Below, piece by piece: positions 32,438-41,310 of a DNA stretch of 64,000 nucleotides (position 1 is the first letter of the stretch; the number at the start of each line of letters is the position of its first letter). Under the pieces are notes generated by a model. That model saw nothing but the letters and a program-made list of their open reading frames with translations, did not search any database and was not told the DNA's origin. Made by a program: the position numbers and the translations under genes. This stretch comes from JBNPEO01 sp050490315 (lineage in GTDB: Bacteria; Actinomycetota; Actinomycetes; Actinomycetales; Micrococcaceae), in NCBI RefSeq assembly GCF_050490315.1, contig NZ_JBNPEO010000001.1, positions 558,001 to 622,000 of the forward strand, given 5' to 3'.

Positions 32438-33454
32438 TTAAGAGGCGTTGTAACCCTGCGGGTTGTTCTTCTGCCAGCGCCAGTGGTCTTCACACATCTG
32501 ATCCAGGTTCTTCACGGCGGACCAGCCGAGGTCTGCCAGAGCTGCGGAAGTGTCCGCGTAGCTCTCCGCAGCGTCGCCAGGGCGGCGTGGAGCCAACTCG
32601 TAGGGGATCGGCTTGCCGACGGCTTTACCGAAGGATGCCAAAACCTCCAATACTGAGGAGCCCTTGCCAGTACCGAGGTTCCACCGGCGGACACCCTTGT
32701 GCTCACTAATGTAATTCAGGGCCGCGAGGTGGCCAGCTGCAAGGTCAACCACGTGGATGTAGTCCCGGACTCCAGTGCCGTCAGGGGTGGGGTAGTCACT
32801 GCCGAAGACCATAACCTTCTCGCGGCGTCCCACAGCCACTTGCGCCACAAAAGGAACCAGGTTGTTGGGGATACCCGCCGGGTCCTCACCAATACGGCCA
32901 GATTCGTGAGCGCCCACCGGATTGAAGTAGCGCAGAAGGGCTACGCTCCAACGCGGGTCGGAATCGCCGAGATCGTTGAGGATGTCCTCGATCTGTTCCT
33001 TGGTGCGCCCATAGGGGTTGGTGGCGTCCATGACCATTTTTTCGATCAGCGGCACGGGGTTGTCATTGCCGTACACGGTTGCTGAGGAGGAGAAGACGAT
33101 GGTGCGGACTTCATACTTTTCCATGGTGCGCAGAAGGCTGATGGTGCCAGCAACGTTATTGAAGTAGTAGTTCAACGGTTCCGCAACAGATTCGCCAACC
33201 GCTTTGAGGCCCGCGAAGTGGATCACTGCCGTGATGGAGTGAGCTTCGAACACCTTTTCAAGGGCGGCCGTGTCATTCAGGTCCGCGAGGTGAAAAGTTG
33301 CCTTTTTGCCCGTTAGCTCAGCTACCCGGGCCAAGGACTCCTCGGACGAATTAGCGAGGTTGTCCAAAACCACCACCTCGTGCCCTGCTTCAAGTAGTGC
33401 AAGAACGGTGTGGGAGCCGATATAACCGGTGCCTCCGGTGACCAAAATACTCAT
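32438..33454 (-). CDS. galE: UDP-glucose 4-epimerase
   Basis: A 338-residue extended short-chain dehydrogenase: NAD loop LVTGGTGYIGSHTVLALLEA, FSSSATVYGN (Ser), NPYGRTKEQIE with the YxxxK pair, and the C-terminal RRPGDAAESYAD. It interconverts UDP-glucose and UDP-galactose for surface sugars. No leloir partners are adjacent. The ATG follows a leaderless -10. It ends at the palindrome 32372-32434. Confidence 0.93.
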   Translation of the reverse strand: MSILVTGGTGYIGSHTVLALLEAGHEVVVLDNLANSSEESLARVAELTGKKATFHLADLNDTAALEKVFEAHSITAVIHFAGLKAVGESVAEPLNYYFNNVAGTISLLRTMEKYEVRTIVFSSSATVYGNDNPVPLIEKMVMDATNPYGRTKEQIEDILNDLGDSDPRWSVALLRYFNPVGAHESGRIGEDPAGIPNNLVPFVAQVAVGRREKVMVFGSDYPTPDGTGVRDYIHVVDLAAGHLAALNYISEHKGVRRWNLGTGKGSSVLEVLASFGKAVGKPIPYELAPRRPGDAAESYADTSAALADLGWSAVKNLDQMCEDHWRWQKNNPQGYNAS

Positions 33455-33460
33455 GGCAAT

Positions 33461-33466
33461 ACGCTA
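33461..33466 (-). promoter_or_regulatory. Leaderless -10 element of galE
   Basis: On the minus strand TAGCGT is followed by 6 nt (ATTGCC) and the ATG at 33454. Confidence 0.6.
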
Positions 33467-33537
33467 TCCCATGAGCCAACACGGCGCGGAACGTCAGCTT
33501 AACAACTTTTGAAGCTCACCCGTGCTAAAAACGATAA

Positions 33538-34164
33538 GTGCCTAAATATGTAGACCCGGACCGCCGGCGGCAGGACATCGTTGACGCAGTTTTCAGAATT
33601 GTTGTGGCTGATGGGCTGGAACGAGCTTCCTTGCGTGAAGTGGCTGAGGAATCCGAGTTGGCTGTTGGATCCGTTCGGCACTACTTCCGCAGCAGTGATG
33701 AACTCCTGATTCACACGTTCGCCACCGTTGTGGACCGCATCCTAGATAGAGTAGAAATCGCTGCCGATAACCTCCAGAAAGCCGTCGATGCTGGAGCTGG
33801 CACCGAGGCAATCGAAACAGCCGCACTGCACATGCTGAGCGAGCTTTTGCCCATTGGGGAAGAACGAGCCACAGACAGGTGCGTCTGGTTGGCATTCCGC
33901 AACGCTGCACGCATCAAAGACGTTTTTGCCGCGGAAGCCGCGCGTAGCCATCGTGGGGTGGGTGCCGCCGTTGGTCAACTCATCACTGCACTGCGCGGAC
34001 CTGCCGCAGCCCAAGACCTAGACGCACTGGTGGTGGACGCTGAATTGTTGATGTCTACGGTGGATGGACTCAGTGTCCACGCACTCTTGCAACCTCAGTG
34101 GCTGGATGAGCAGACGTGCCGTGCCGCTTTGACCCGTCAACTACGGTTTCTCGCCAGGGCGTAG
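33538..34164 (+). CDS. TetR/AcrR family regulator
   Basis: A 208-residue regulator with the N-terminal helix-turn-helix: DPDRRRQDIVDAVFRIVVAD and LREVAEESELAVGSVRHYFRS. The C-terminal ligand domain (ETAALHMLSELLPIGEERAT) resembles BetI-like members. GTG start; TAAAAA lies 6 nt upstream. Target unknown: the nearest same-strand gene is the unknown protein at 34241 and the divergent one is galE. Confidence 0.87.
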   Translation: MPKYVDPDRRRQDIVDAVFRIVVADGLERASLREVAEESELAVGSVRHYFRSSDELLIHTFATVVDRILDRVEIAADNLQKAVDAGAGTEAIETAALHMLSELLPIGEERATDRCVWLAFRNAARIKDVFAAEAARSHRGVGAAVGQLITALRGPAAAQDLDALVVDAELLMSTVDGLSVHALLQPQWLDEQTCRAALTRQLRFLARA

Positions 34165-34240
34165 GCTCCAGCCGGACCATTAACGTTCGGCGAAGGCAGG
34201 AATACACTGAAGCTGTACCTATGCCAAGGGAGGCATTGCG

Positions 34241-34864
34241 ATGCAGCAAAACGGTGGCGCGGCGTGGAAAATCACCATGGATACTTCCCCAGCGATGATG
34301 ACCGCGCTCTACGTACGTGACGCAGCAGGCCTGGTGGGGGCTGGTGAGCCCGCCATCTCGAAAGCGAGTCCGCGAGTCCACCCGATGGACCATCATCATC
34401 TAACAGCCCCAGTGGGCGGTCAGGAAGCGCTGCGGATCGAATGGGAAAACTGGTGGAGGGCACTAGTAAAGAACCCGCACACCATCGACTTCGCCGTGGA
34501 CCCGGGTCTGGATCCTGAAGCTTTTGGTCAGTTTGAAAACTCACCTGCACTACAGCGTGTATTTCAGGCTCACTACGGGGCAGCGTTGGAGTGGGTTCAG
34601 AAGCGCTCCCTTGAATACAAAAAACTGCAGAGCGAGCGTTATGTCAGCGGTGTCTCGGGAATACTCCAAGACATGGTGCAAGATCGCGAACTGGAACTCG
34701 GACGTTCGCCGCGGAACTTTGAGCTGTCCATTATTGAGCTCCCGCTGTGCGAAGAGCGTGCCTGGTACCTAGAACCTGACACCATCATTATGAGCCACAA
34801 TTTGTTGTCACAGCCAGAGATCTTCCGCAGCTATGTTCAGCCAGTGGTGGAGTTGCTGGTATAG
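34241..34864 (+). CDS. Conserved protein of unknown function
   Basis: A 207-residue soluble protein. I do not recognise a family. It has SPRVHPMDHHHLTAPVGGQE, GGQEALRIEWENWWRALVKN, and LGRSPRNFELSIIELPLCEE. AAGGGAGG lies about 7 nt before the ATG, so translation is likely. It has no membrane segment or signal. The run of three histidines (MDHHH) could bind metal, but this is only a possibility. Confidence 0.6.
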   Translation: MQQNGGAAWKITMDTSPAMMTALYVRDAAGLVGAGEPAISKASPRVHPMDHHHLTAPVGGQEALRIEWENWWRALVKNPHTIDFAVDPGLDPEAFGQFENSPALQRVFQAHYGAALEWVQKRSLEYKKLQSERYVSGVSGILQDMVQDRELELGRSPRNFELSIIELPLCEERAWYLEPDTIIMSHNLLSQPEIFRSYVQPVVELLV

Positions 34865-34891
34865 CCACAGGCCTGAGGGTGCATAAGGGAC

Positions 34892-35755
34892 CTAGGGTGT
34901 GGAAGAAACCGTGGGAGCGTAGGTGCTGATCTGCACTGCACTTTGGGAAGAATCAGCAGCCTGCCAGCCATTGCGCGCTTGGCGGTCCCACGCTTGGCCA
35001 CCAAAGCTGACTCGAGTAATCCCCAATGACTTTGCGTTGGCAACAGCCCAGTTGGCCACGGCCCAGCCTTGGGCGCCGGCAGCTGGGACGGACAATGTTG
35101 CGCCGTTGACGGTACCGTCTTGAGCGCCAAAAGCGGCGTACATTTCGGTACTCACGGCTCCGGGGCCGTCATTGGCGTCTGCGGGGCGCAGAACACAATC
35201 CAACCCCGCACCAGACTGCCCGGTTAGCGCTGAGGCGAAGGCCCTGCCCTCAGGTTCGTGATCCGCGTACGCGTCAGGGAAGGCAGAGCGTTGAACCTTT
35301 TGGGCTGCCTCGGTGATAGGCAAGGACTCGTAGCCTTCAACTTTGATCAGGACGTCATAGAACGCATTGGTGGCATACACCGGATCCATCACTTGAGCCT
35401 CGGTGCCCCAACCCTGCGAAGGGCGTTGCTGGAACAAACCACGCGAATCCGGACCGGCGGTGTCCCCGTAGTCGATATTGCGCAGCTTGGACTCTTGTAG
35501 CGAGGTTGCCAAAGCAATTGATGCAGCCCTAGCTGGTAAGGACCGGCGCACTGCAATAGCGGAAATGAGCGAGGCATTGGCTGTTTGATCAAGTGCTAAG
35601 GAATACGACTCAGACCCGACCTTTGCTGTGCAGCTCTCGGTAATCACAGCATCGCTCCGCTGCATCACTTGGTACGCGGTAAAAATACCGCCTCCTACCA
35701 GCGCCAAAAGCAGCCCACCAGTGAGCCATCGCCTAATGCGGCGTCTACGAGCCAC
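34892..35755 (-). CDS. Exported lysozyme-like conserved protein (often called heavy-metal transporter)
   Basis: A 287-residue protein with a basic N-terminus and signal anchor (WLTGGLLLALVGGGIFTAYQ). The core AASIALATSLQESKLRNIDY and DSRGLFQQRPSQGWGTEAQV has the Glu and Gln-Gln-Arg-Pro signature of lysozyme/transglycosylase-like folds found in many secreted actinobacterial proteins. The C-terminal part with WAVANAKSLGITRVSFGGQA is shared with the same family. It probably acts on or near peptidoglycan; metal transport is an old annotation without support here. GTG start with a weak ribosome-binding site. Confidence 0.72.
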   Translation of the reverse strand: MARRRRIRRWLTGGLLLALVGGGIFTAYQVMQRSDAVITESCTAKVGSESYSLALDQTANASLISAIAVRRSLPARAASIALATSLQESKLRNIDYGDTAGPDSRGLFQQRPSQGWGTEAQVMDPVYATNAFYDVLIKVEGYESLPITEAAQKVQRSAFPDAYADHEPEGRAFASALTGQSGAGLDCVLRPADANDGPGAVSTEMYAAFGAQDGTVNGATLSVPAAGAQGWAVANWAVANAKSLGITRVSFGGQAWDRQARNGWQAADSSQSAVQISTYAPTVSSTP

Positions 35756-35785
35756 GAGGGGCGCCCTTCGGTTGTTGTGGGTTAA

Positions 35786-36835
35786 TTAGTTAGCGTGCAA
35801 TGCCTCGTTCAGGGCCACAGTTTGACCCTTGCGGGGAAGTACTTCAACCTCGCCCGTGCTCGAATTACGGCGGAACAACAAGTTAGGAACACCAGAAAGT
35901 TCCACAGCTTTAACAATCTGCTGAGTGTCTTCCCCATCAGCGTCCTTAGGGCCGTGAACCCGCACACGAGTACCAGCGGTGACGTAAAGCCCAGCTTCAA
36001 CCACTGAGTCATCACCAATGCTGATTCCCACACCCGAGTTGGCACCCAAAAGTACACGTTCACCCAAAGCAATACGCTCTTTACCGCCGCCGGAGAGGGT
36101 ACCCATAATCGAAGCACCACCACCAACGTCCGTTCCATCGCCAGCTACAACACCGGCTGAGATACGGCCCTCAACCATTGAGGAGCCCAGGGTCCCTGCG
36201 TTGAAGTTCACAAAACCTTCGTGCATCACGGTGGTGCCTTCAGCAAGGTGCGCGCCCAAACGGACCCGGTCAGCGTCTGCAATACGAACGCCGCTGGGGA
36301 TCACGTAGTCGACCATGCGCGGGAACTTGTCCAAGCTGTAGACAGTGACCTGTCCACGCTTGCGCAAACGGGCGCGGGTGAGTTCAAAGCCTTCGGGCAG
36401 TGCCGGGCCAAAGTTGGTCCACACCACGTTGGGCAGTTTGCCAAAGATGCCGTCCAGATTGATGGTGTTCGGGGCCACCAATCGGTGCGAGAGAAGGTGA
36501 AGACGCAAGTATGCGTCGGCGGTGTCTGCAGGCGCCTCATCAAGATTGATCTGGACAAAAACCACACTCTGCACGGTGCCGCGGTCCGGATCAGCGCCAT
36601 CGGCTGCAAGGGCTGTTAGCTCAGCGTCAGCTGCTTCAACGGAGCGGAGATTCTGGGCTGCTTCGCCCAGTGCGGGGGCCGGAAACCAGACGTCCAAGAC
36701 AGTAGCGTCCTCGCCGCGCATGGCGATGGTGGCAATTCCAAAACCATGTGCGCTGCGTGAGGCTGCAACGGTTTCAGCAGAATTGGTGTTCTCAAGGGAA
36801 TCGGGCACGGCAGATTCCGGGGCAGAAGAAGTCAT
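35786..36835 (-). CDS. dapD: 2,3,4,5-tetrahydropyridine-2,6-dicarboxylate N-succinyltransferase
   Basis: A 349-residue DapD of the actinobacterial type. An N-terminal domain (HGFGIATIAMRGEDATVLDV) leads to a left-handed beta-helix with hexapeptide repeats: VRLGAHLAEGTTVMHEGFVN, NAGTLGSSMVEGRISAGVVA, GERVLLGANSGVGISIGDDS. It succinylates tetrahydrodipicolinate, using succinyl-CoA, upstream of DapC and DapE. It diverges from dapE across only 49 bp holding two leaderless promoters. Confidence 0.93.
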   Translation of the reverse strand: MTSSAPESAVPDSLENTNSAETVAASRSAHGFGIATIAMRGEDATVLDVWFPAPALGEAAQNLRSVEAADAELTALAADGADPDRGTVQSVVFVQINLDEAPADTADAYLRLHLLSHRLVAPNTINLDGIFGKLPNVVWTNFGPALPEGFELTRARLRKRGQVTVYSLDKFPRMVDYVIPSGVRIADADRVRLGAHLAEGTTVMHEGFVNFNAGTLGSSMVEGRISAGVVAGDGTDVGGGASIMGTLSGGGKERIALGERVLLGANSGVGISIGDDSVVEAGLYVTAGTRVRVHGPKDADGEDTQQIVKAVELSGVPNLLFRRNSSTGEVEVLPRKGQTVALNEALHAN

Positions 36836-36841
36836 GGTTAC

Positions 36842-36847
36842 AGTCTA
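36842..36847 (-). promoter_or_regulatory. Leaderless -10 element of dapD
   Basis: On the minus strand TAGACT is followed by 6 nt (GTAACC) and the ATG at 36835. Confidence 0.6.
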
Positions 36848-36872
36848 ACGAGTGCTGCGGCGGGGCGGAGGA

Positions 36873-36878
36873 TAGGGT
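36873..36878 (+). promoter_or_regulatory. Leaderless -10 element of dapE
   Basis: TAGGGT is followed by 6 nt (GGAAAC) and the GTG at 36885. The hexamer is 25 nt from the divergent dapD -10. Confidence 0.55.
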
Positions 36879-36884
36879 GGAAAC

Positions 36885-37991
36885 GTGACTATTGAACTTG
36901 ATCTTCGCCAAGATGTTTCGCTCCTCACCGCTGCACTGATGGACATCAACAGCGTCTCCGGAAACGAACTGCCCCTTGCCGACGCCGTAGAGGCTGCATT
37001 GCGCCAGATCAACGGCCTTGAGGTGACCCGGGACGGCGATTCAATCGTGGCCCGCAGCAATTTAGGGTTGCCGGAGCGTGTGATTCTCGCTGGCCACCTG
37101 GACACTGTCCCGCTGCCTACGGTTGAAGGTGCACGCGGCACGGTGCCCTCAAGCTGGGACGGGGAGCCCGGGCACGGAACGCTCTACGGGCGCGGTGCAA
37201 CGGACATGAAAGGTGGTGTGGCGGTTCAACTATCGCTCGCTGCCACAATGTTCGACGCCGGATCTCGCCCGGGCAAGGACGTCACCTTTGTGTTTTACGA
37301 CCACGAAGAAGTTGAAGCGTCTAAGTCCGGCTTGGGCCGGTTGGTTCGCAACGCTCCTGAACTGCTGCACGGTGACTTCGCCATTCTTTTGGAACCAACC
37401 AACGGCACGGTGGAGGGCGGCTGTAACGGGACCAGCCGATTTGAAGTCACAACCTCCGGGGAAACGGCGCATTCCGCGCGAGCATGGATGGGCAGCAATG
37501 CAATCCACAAAGCCGCCCCGATTCTGTCTCGCCTAGCCGCCTACACCCCAGCCACCATCAACGTAGATGGCTTGGATTACAGGGAAAGCCTCAACGCCGT
37601 AAAGATCAACGGTGGCACTGCTGGCAACGTCATTCCGGACCGCTGCGTGGTTGAGATCAACTACCGTTTTGCACCAGACAAAACCCCGGATCAGGCAGAG
37701 GCCCACGTCCGTGAGCTCCTGGAAGGATTTGAAGTGGTCCGCACAGACGCAGCATCAGGTGCTCGGCCCGGACTCAACCATCCAGCTGCAGCGTCATTCG
37801 TTGCTGCGGTGGGAGCCGAACCCAAGCCAAAATACGGTTGGACAGACGTTGCCCGCTTCAGCGAGTTAGGAATTCCGGCCGTTAATTTTGGACCAGGTGA
37901 CGCCTTGTTGGCCCACAAGGACAACGAACACGTCAGTGCTGATGCCATCCGTGAGTGCTTGCGGGCACTCCGCGAGTGGTTGGGCCTCTGA
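36885..37991 (+). CDS. dapE: Succinyl-diaminopimelate desuccinylase
   Basis: A 368-residue M20 metallopeptidase-fold enzyme. Metal ligands lie in LAGHLDTVPLP (His) and YGRGATDMKGG (Asp), with the catalytic YDHEEVEASKSGLG (Glu pair) and the final LLAHKDNEHVS (His). It removes succinate from N-succinyl-diaminopimelate after DapC. GTG start downstream of a leaderless -10. All three late dap genes of the succinylase route are therefore inside 8.5 kb here. Confidence 0.93.
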   Translation: MTIELDLRQDVSLLTAALMDINSVSGNELPLADAVEAALRQINGLEVTRDGDSIVARSNLGLPERVILAGHLDTVPLPTVEGARGTVPSSWDGEPGHGTLYGRGATDMKGGVAVQLSLAATMFDAGSRPGKDVTFVFYDHEEVEASKSGLGRLVRNAPELLHGDFAILLEPTNGTVEGGCNGTSRFEVTTSGETAHSARAWMGSNAIHKAAPILSRLAAYTPATINVDGLDYRESLNAVKINGGTAGNVIPDRCVVEINYRFAPDKTPDQAEAHVRELLEGFEVVRTDAASGARPGLNHPAAASFVAAVGAEPKPKYGWTDVARFSELGIPAVNFGPGDALLAHKDNEHVSADAIRECLRALREWLGL

Positions 37992-38007
37992 GCGTTTCTG
38001 AGGACTT

Positions 38008-38607
38008 TTAGGCAGCCAGTAGGGTCTGCGGGCGGAAGCACAGTTCGTTCAGGCGCAAGCCAAAACCTGATTCCATCCGCTCGCTGAACCCCTTGAGTAC
38101 CATTAGCGAGGAGTCCAAGGAGGCATCGTTCGCACTGTGCTCCGGAAGCAACAAGTCAAAGCCAGCAGGAATCAGTCCGTAGTGTGTGCGGACGGCGGCC
38201 AGTAAACGGCTGATGCGTCGCACGCCGTCGTCCTCTAATTCCTCAGCGGTGACCTGCAGCAAAAGCGGCGGTAGGCAGACGTCGTCGGCCACACAGGCAA
38301 GTTGGGCCACATCCGCGTGGCCAGCGACGGCGATCCGTCCATACCCTAAGGCGGCGGCTGCATCCACTGCCACGCTAGTGAGTGGAGAAGCGTCCAAGAT
38401 CAGTTCGGCGGCGTCGATGCCTTCCGCTGCAGCTTGGAGGTCCCGGGGCGAATCACCATCGATGTGGACATGGGAACCGGCGGGGGAACCGGATATTTCA
38501 CCGGTGATGTGTCGCAGGGGTTCGGTCAGGTTGATGAAGCTTTGGAAGCCGGATATCGGCAAGGGAATCATCCTCAAAGAAACTAGTTTCAGTGTGCCGT
38601 AGAACAC
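38008..38607 (-). CDS. Conserved protein of unknown function
   Basis: A 199-residue soluble protein without a motif I recognise. It has GSHVHIDGDSPRDLQAAAEG and DDVCLPPLLLQVTAEELEDD, with short hydrophobic strands consistent with an alpha/beta fold. The GTG at 38607 opens the frame; the ATG at 38571 (MIPLPISGFQSF) is an alternative start. It converges on dapE with a 16-nt gap. Coding-like composition and length support a real gene, with no function assigned. Confidence 0.5.
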   Translation of the reverse strand: MFYGTLKLVSLRMIPLPISGFQSFINLTEPLRHITGEISGSPAGSHVHIDGDSPRDLQAAAEGIDAAELILDASPLTSVAVDAAAALGYGRIAVAGHADVAQLACVADDVCLPPLLLQVTAEELEDDGVRRISRLLAAVRTHYGLIPAGFDLLLPEHSANDASLDSSLMVLKGFSERMESGFGLRLNELCFRPQTLLAA

Positions 38608-38725
38608 TGTTGGCGGCTTACCACCTCTTCATTTCTACCCGATATTGGCGCAGATTGCCCGTTGAGTAGCCGTCAAAACAGTTCATTCGCATCTGGGTTC
38701 AGGTCCAATAATCAGCGTTAAACAG

Positions 38726-38759
38726 CTGTTCCCGGCACCTTTTCGGGTGCCGGGAACAG
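38726..38759. terminator. Terminator downstream of gluD
   Basis: CTGTTCCCGGCACC pairs with GGTGCCGGGAACAG around a 6-nt loop. It is followed by TTTTT on the plus strand. The gluABCD operon reaches it from the right. Confidence 0.75.
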
Positions 38760-38779
38760 TTTTTAGAATCTATGGCGTG

Positions 38780-39625
38780 TCAGGCAGTTTTGCTGGCCGT
38801 AGGGGTTCCTGCGGTAGGAGCTGGAGCCACACCGCCGGCGGCCTTTTTAGAGCCACGGCGTTCAATCCAAATAGCCAATCGGGAGACGGAGAAGTTGATG
38901 GCGATGTAGATGGCTGCGGCCACAAAAAACACTGGGAACAGGTACTGCGGGCCCAGGAAGTCAGCCATAATCTGAACCTTCCGCAAGAGCTCCTCGTAGG
39001 AAACGATGTACCCCAAGGATGTGTCCTTCAAAAGGACCACCAGCTGTGCCACAAGTGAGGGCAACATTCTGCGGATAGCCTGGGGGAGTTCGATGCTCAG
39101 GCGGGACTGGAAGCTGGTCAGACCGATCGCCAAACCAGCTTCGCGCTGCCCCTTCGGCAAGGACTGAATACCAGCGCGGATGATTTCGGCGAAGATGGCT
39201 GCGTTGTACAGAACCAAGCCGGCAACCACAGCGGTAAAGGAGCCGGTTGCGAAAACCAGCAACACAAAAAACATCATCAGAACTACCGGCATACCGCGCA
39301 AAAACTCCAGCACAATTCGGGTGGGAACCCGAATGGCAGCGACTTGCGAGATGCGCATCAAACTCAGCAGAAGGCCAAGCGGAAATGCGATGACTGCTGC
39401 CACGGCTGCAGCACTGAGAGTGGCAACAATTCCATTGCCCAACAGTGACCAAACATCCGGGATGCCGAATACTGCCCAGCGTTGGCTTTCAAAAATCCCT
39501 TGAGTGGCAAGAGTCATGATGATCCACACCAGAAGCGCGGCGATCAGGACTATCCCAATAATGGTTCCAATGAGGGAAGTACGCCGAGCCTTGGGGCCGG
39601 GAACATCATAAAGAACTGAACTCAT
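38780..39625 (-). CDS. gluD: Glutamate ABC transporter permease (GluD-like)
   Basis: A 281-residue His/Glu/Gln/Arg-type permease: IVLIAALLVWIIMTLATQGI, SLLGNGIVATLSAAAVAAVI, PTRIVLEFLRGMPVVLMMFF and the EAA loop GLAIGLTSFQSRLSIELPQA. The tail is Ala/Pro/Thr-rich. It forms the membrane pore with GluC, whose gene it overlaps by 4 nt (ATGA). Gene order A-B-C-D matches the glutamate system of Corynebacterium. Confidence 0.9.
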   Translation of the reverse strand: MSSVLYDVPGPKARRTSLIGTIIGIVLIAALLVWIIMTLATQGIFESQRWAVFGIPDVWSLLGNGIVATLSAAAVAAVIAFPLGLLLSLMRISQVAAIRVPTRIVLEFLRGMPVVLMMFFVLLVFATGSFTAVVAGLVLYNAAIFAEIIRAGIQSLPKGQREAGLAIGLTSFQSRLSIELPQAIRRMLPSLVAQLVVLLKDTSLGYIVSYEELLRKVQIMADFLGPQYLFPVFFVAAAIYIAINFSVSRLAIWIERRGSKKAAGGVAPAPTAGTPTASKTA

Positions 39626-40272
39626 CGGGCAATCGCCACCTTTTTCTCAACCTGGTTGGCCAGCAGGCCCAGGGGGACAGTAATGAGCAGGTAGAAGATG
39701 GCCACGCCTACCAATACCCAAAGAACGGCATCGCCGTGGTCATTGGTGAGCTGTTTACCGTAGCCAAAGAGCTCAAGGACATAGAAAGCTCCAGCCACTG
39801 AGGAGTTCTTGACCAAAGCAATCAGAATGTTGATCAACGGTGGGATTACGGTCCGCACGGCCTGGGGCAGGATGATCAAGGAAAGTACTTGGTTAAAGCC
39901 CATACCAATGCTGCGTGCTGCTTCGGCCTGGCCCACCGGAACACTGTTGACGCCTGAGCGCACAGCTTCAGCAATAAAAGCGGAGGTGTACGCGGTCAAA
40001 GCGATGATCGCTGCTACTTCGAATTGTTCAAACTTGATGCCAAGACGTGGCAACACCACGGCAGCGAAGAAGAATGCAATGGTCAGTGGCGTGTTCCGCA
40101 CAATCTCTACATACGTCATGCTGAAACCGCGTAGTGCAGCGATGGGGGAGACGCGAGCTGCCGCCAAAATGGTGCCGAATATAAGCGCTAGTACGCCCGA
40201 GACGACCGAAAGATAAAGGGTTCTGAGAAAACCGTCCCAGTACTGCGGGAGGCTTTCAATGATGACGTCCAT
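39622..40272 (-). CDS. gluC: Glutamate ABC transporter permease (GluC-like)
   Basis: A 216-residue permease: YWDGFLRTLYLSVVSGVLAL, LRGFSMTYVEIVRNTPLTIA and the EAA loop AEAARSIGMGFNQVLSLIILP. Partner of GluD. It lies 97 nt after gluB, with a GC-rich stem-loop in that gap that could lower permease expression relative to the binding protein. Confidence 0.9.
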   Translation of the reverse strand: MDVIIESLPQYWDGFLRTLYLSVVSGVLALIFGTILAAARVSPIAALRGFSMTYVEIVRNTPLTIAFFFAAVVLPRLGIKFEQFEVAAIIALTAYTSAFIAEAVRSGVNSVPVGQAEAARSIGMGFNQVLSLIILPQAVRTVIPPLINILIALVKNSSVAGAFYVLELFGYGKQLTNDHGDAVLWVLVGVAIFYLLITVPLGLLANQVEKKVAIAR

Positions 40273-40315
40273 AGTGTCCTTCGGCGGTGGTGTGAGAAAA
40301 ATTCGCTACGGGCCC

Positions 40316-40347
40316 CGTTGCCGCCAGCGTAGGGGCTGGCGGCAACG
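40316..40347 (-). terminator. Intercistronic stem-loop between gluB and gluC
   Basis: A perfect 13-bp stem with a 6-nt loop, 22 nt past the gluB stop on the minus strand. It has no strong U-tract, so it may act as a partial terminator or mRNA-stabilising structure. Confidence 0.6.
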
Positions 40348-40369
40348 GTAGTGCTAGGCGACTAAACGC

Positions 40370-41251
40370 TTAGTAGCGGTCCAGCGTGGGCAGCTGAGGT
40401 GCAGTCTTGATTACGGCGCCAGCAGTGGCTTCCCAAGCCTTCGTGTAGGAGCCGTCCTTCTCGAAAGATTCGAGCTGATCGTTGATCCAGTTACGGAACA
40501 CGGTGTCGTCCTTCTTCAGGCCGATGCCGTAAGGCTCCTTGGTGAACGTCTCGTCAGAGGCCAACTTGAATGCGTCCGGCTCCTTGTTCACGAGGCCAGC
40601 CAAAATCACGTTGTCAGTGGTGATGGCTTCGACCTGCTTGTTACGCAGCGGTTCGAGGCAAGCAGAGTAGGTGGCAGCCGGAACCAAGATGGCTCCGTAC
40701 TTGTCAACGATGGTGCCAGCCGGGGTGGAACCGGTAACAGAGCAAACCTTCTTGCCCTTAACGTCTTCGGGCTTGGTGATGGAGGTGTTGTCCTTGTTCA
40801 CCATCAAAGCCTGGCCAGCTTCGTAGTACGGGCCAGCGAAGGAAACTTCCTTCTTGCGCTTGTCGTTGATGGTGTACGTGGCAACAATGATGTCTACATC
40901 GCCGTTTTTGATGAACTGCTCACGGTTGGCGGAAACAGATTCTTTCCACTCGATCTTGTCTGCAGCGATACCCAACTTAGCGGCAATCATCTTGCCGATT
41001 TCCACGTCGAATCCAACGGGCTTGCCGTCCAGACCCTTCTGACCGAAGAGCGGCTGGTCAAACTTGGTGCCGATGGTGATTTTGCCAGCACTGGATAGCT
41101 TTGCCATGGTGCTGCCTGCTTCAAAGCTGGGCTTGTCCACCGGGGCCGGGTTAGTTCCGGTCGGAGAACCGCCGCAAGCGCTCAGGGAAAGCGCCACCGC
41201 GGCAGATGCTGCGACTAGGAGGGCTTTCCTCCGCGTGAAAAATGTCTTCAT
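40370..41251 (-). CDS. gluB: Glutamate-binding lipoprotein (GluB-like)
   Basis: A 293-residue SBP_bac_3 protein. The signal ends in LSAC with C26 as the lipidated residue. The core has ITIGTKFDQPLFGQKGLDGK, GKPVGFDVEIGKMIAAKLGI, DIIVATYTINDKRKKEVSFA and YGIGLKKDDTVFRNWINDQL. It captures glutamate (or a close amino acid) outside the membrane. GluA lies 59 nt upstream. Confidence 0.9.
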   Translation of the reverse strand: MKTFFTRRKALLVAASAAVALSLSACGGSPTGTNPAPVDKPSFEAGSTMAKLSSAGKITIGTKFDQPLFGQKGLDGKPVGFDVEIGKMIAAKLGIAADKIEWKESVSANREQFIKNGDVDIIVATYTINDKRKKEVSFAGPYYEAGQALMVNKDNTSITKPEDVKGKKVCSVTGSTPAGTIVDKYGAILVPAATYSACLEPLRNKQVEAITTDNVILAGLVNKEPDAFKLASDETFTKEPYGIGLKKDDTVFRNWINDQLESFEKDGSYTKAWEATAGAVIKTAPQLPTLDRY

Positions 41252-41310
41252 GACATTCCTTTCATTGGTGCGGCCTAGGTTAAGGCCAGGGTGCGAACTC
41301 TAAATGGTGA

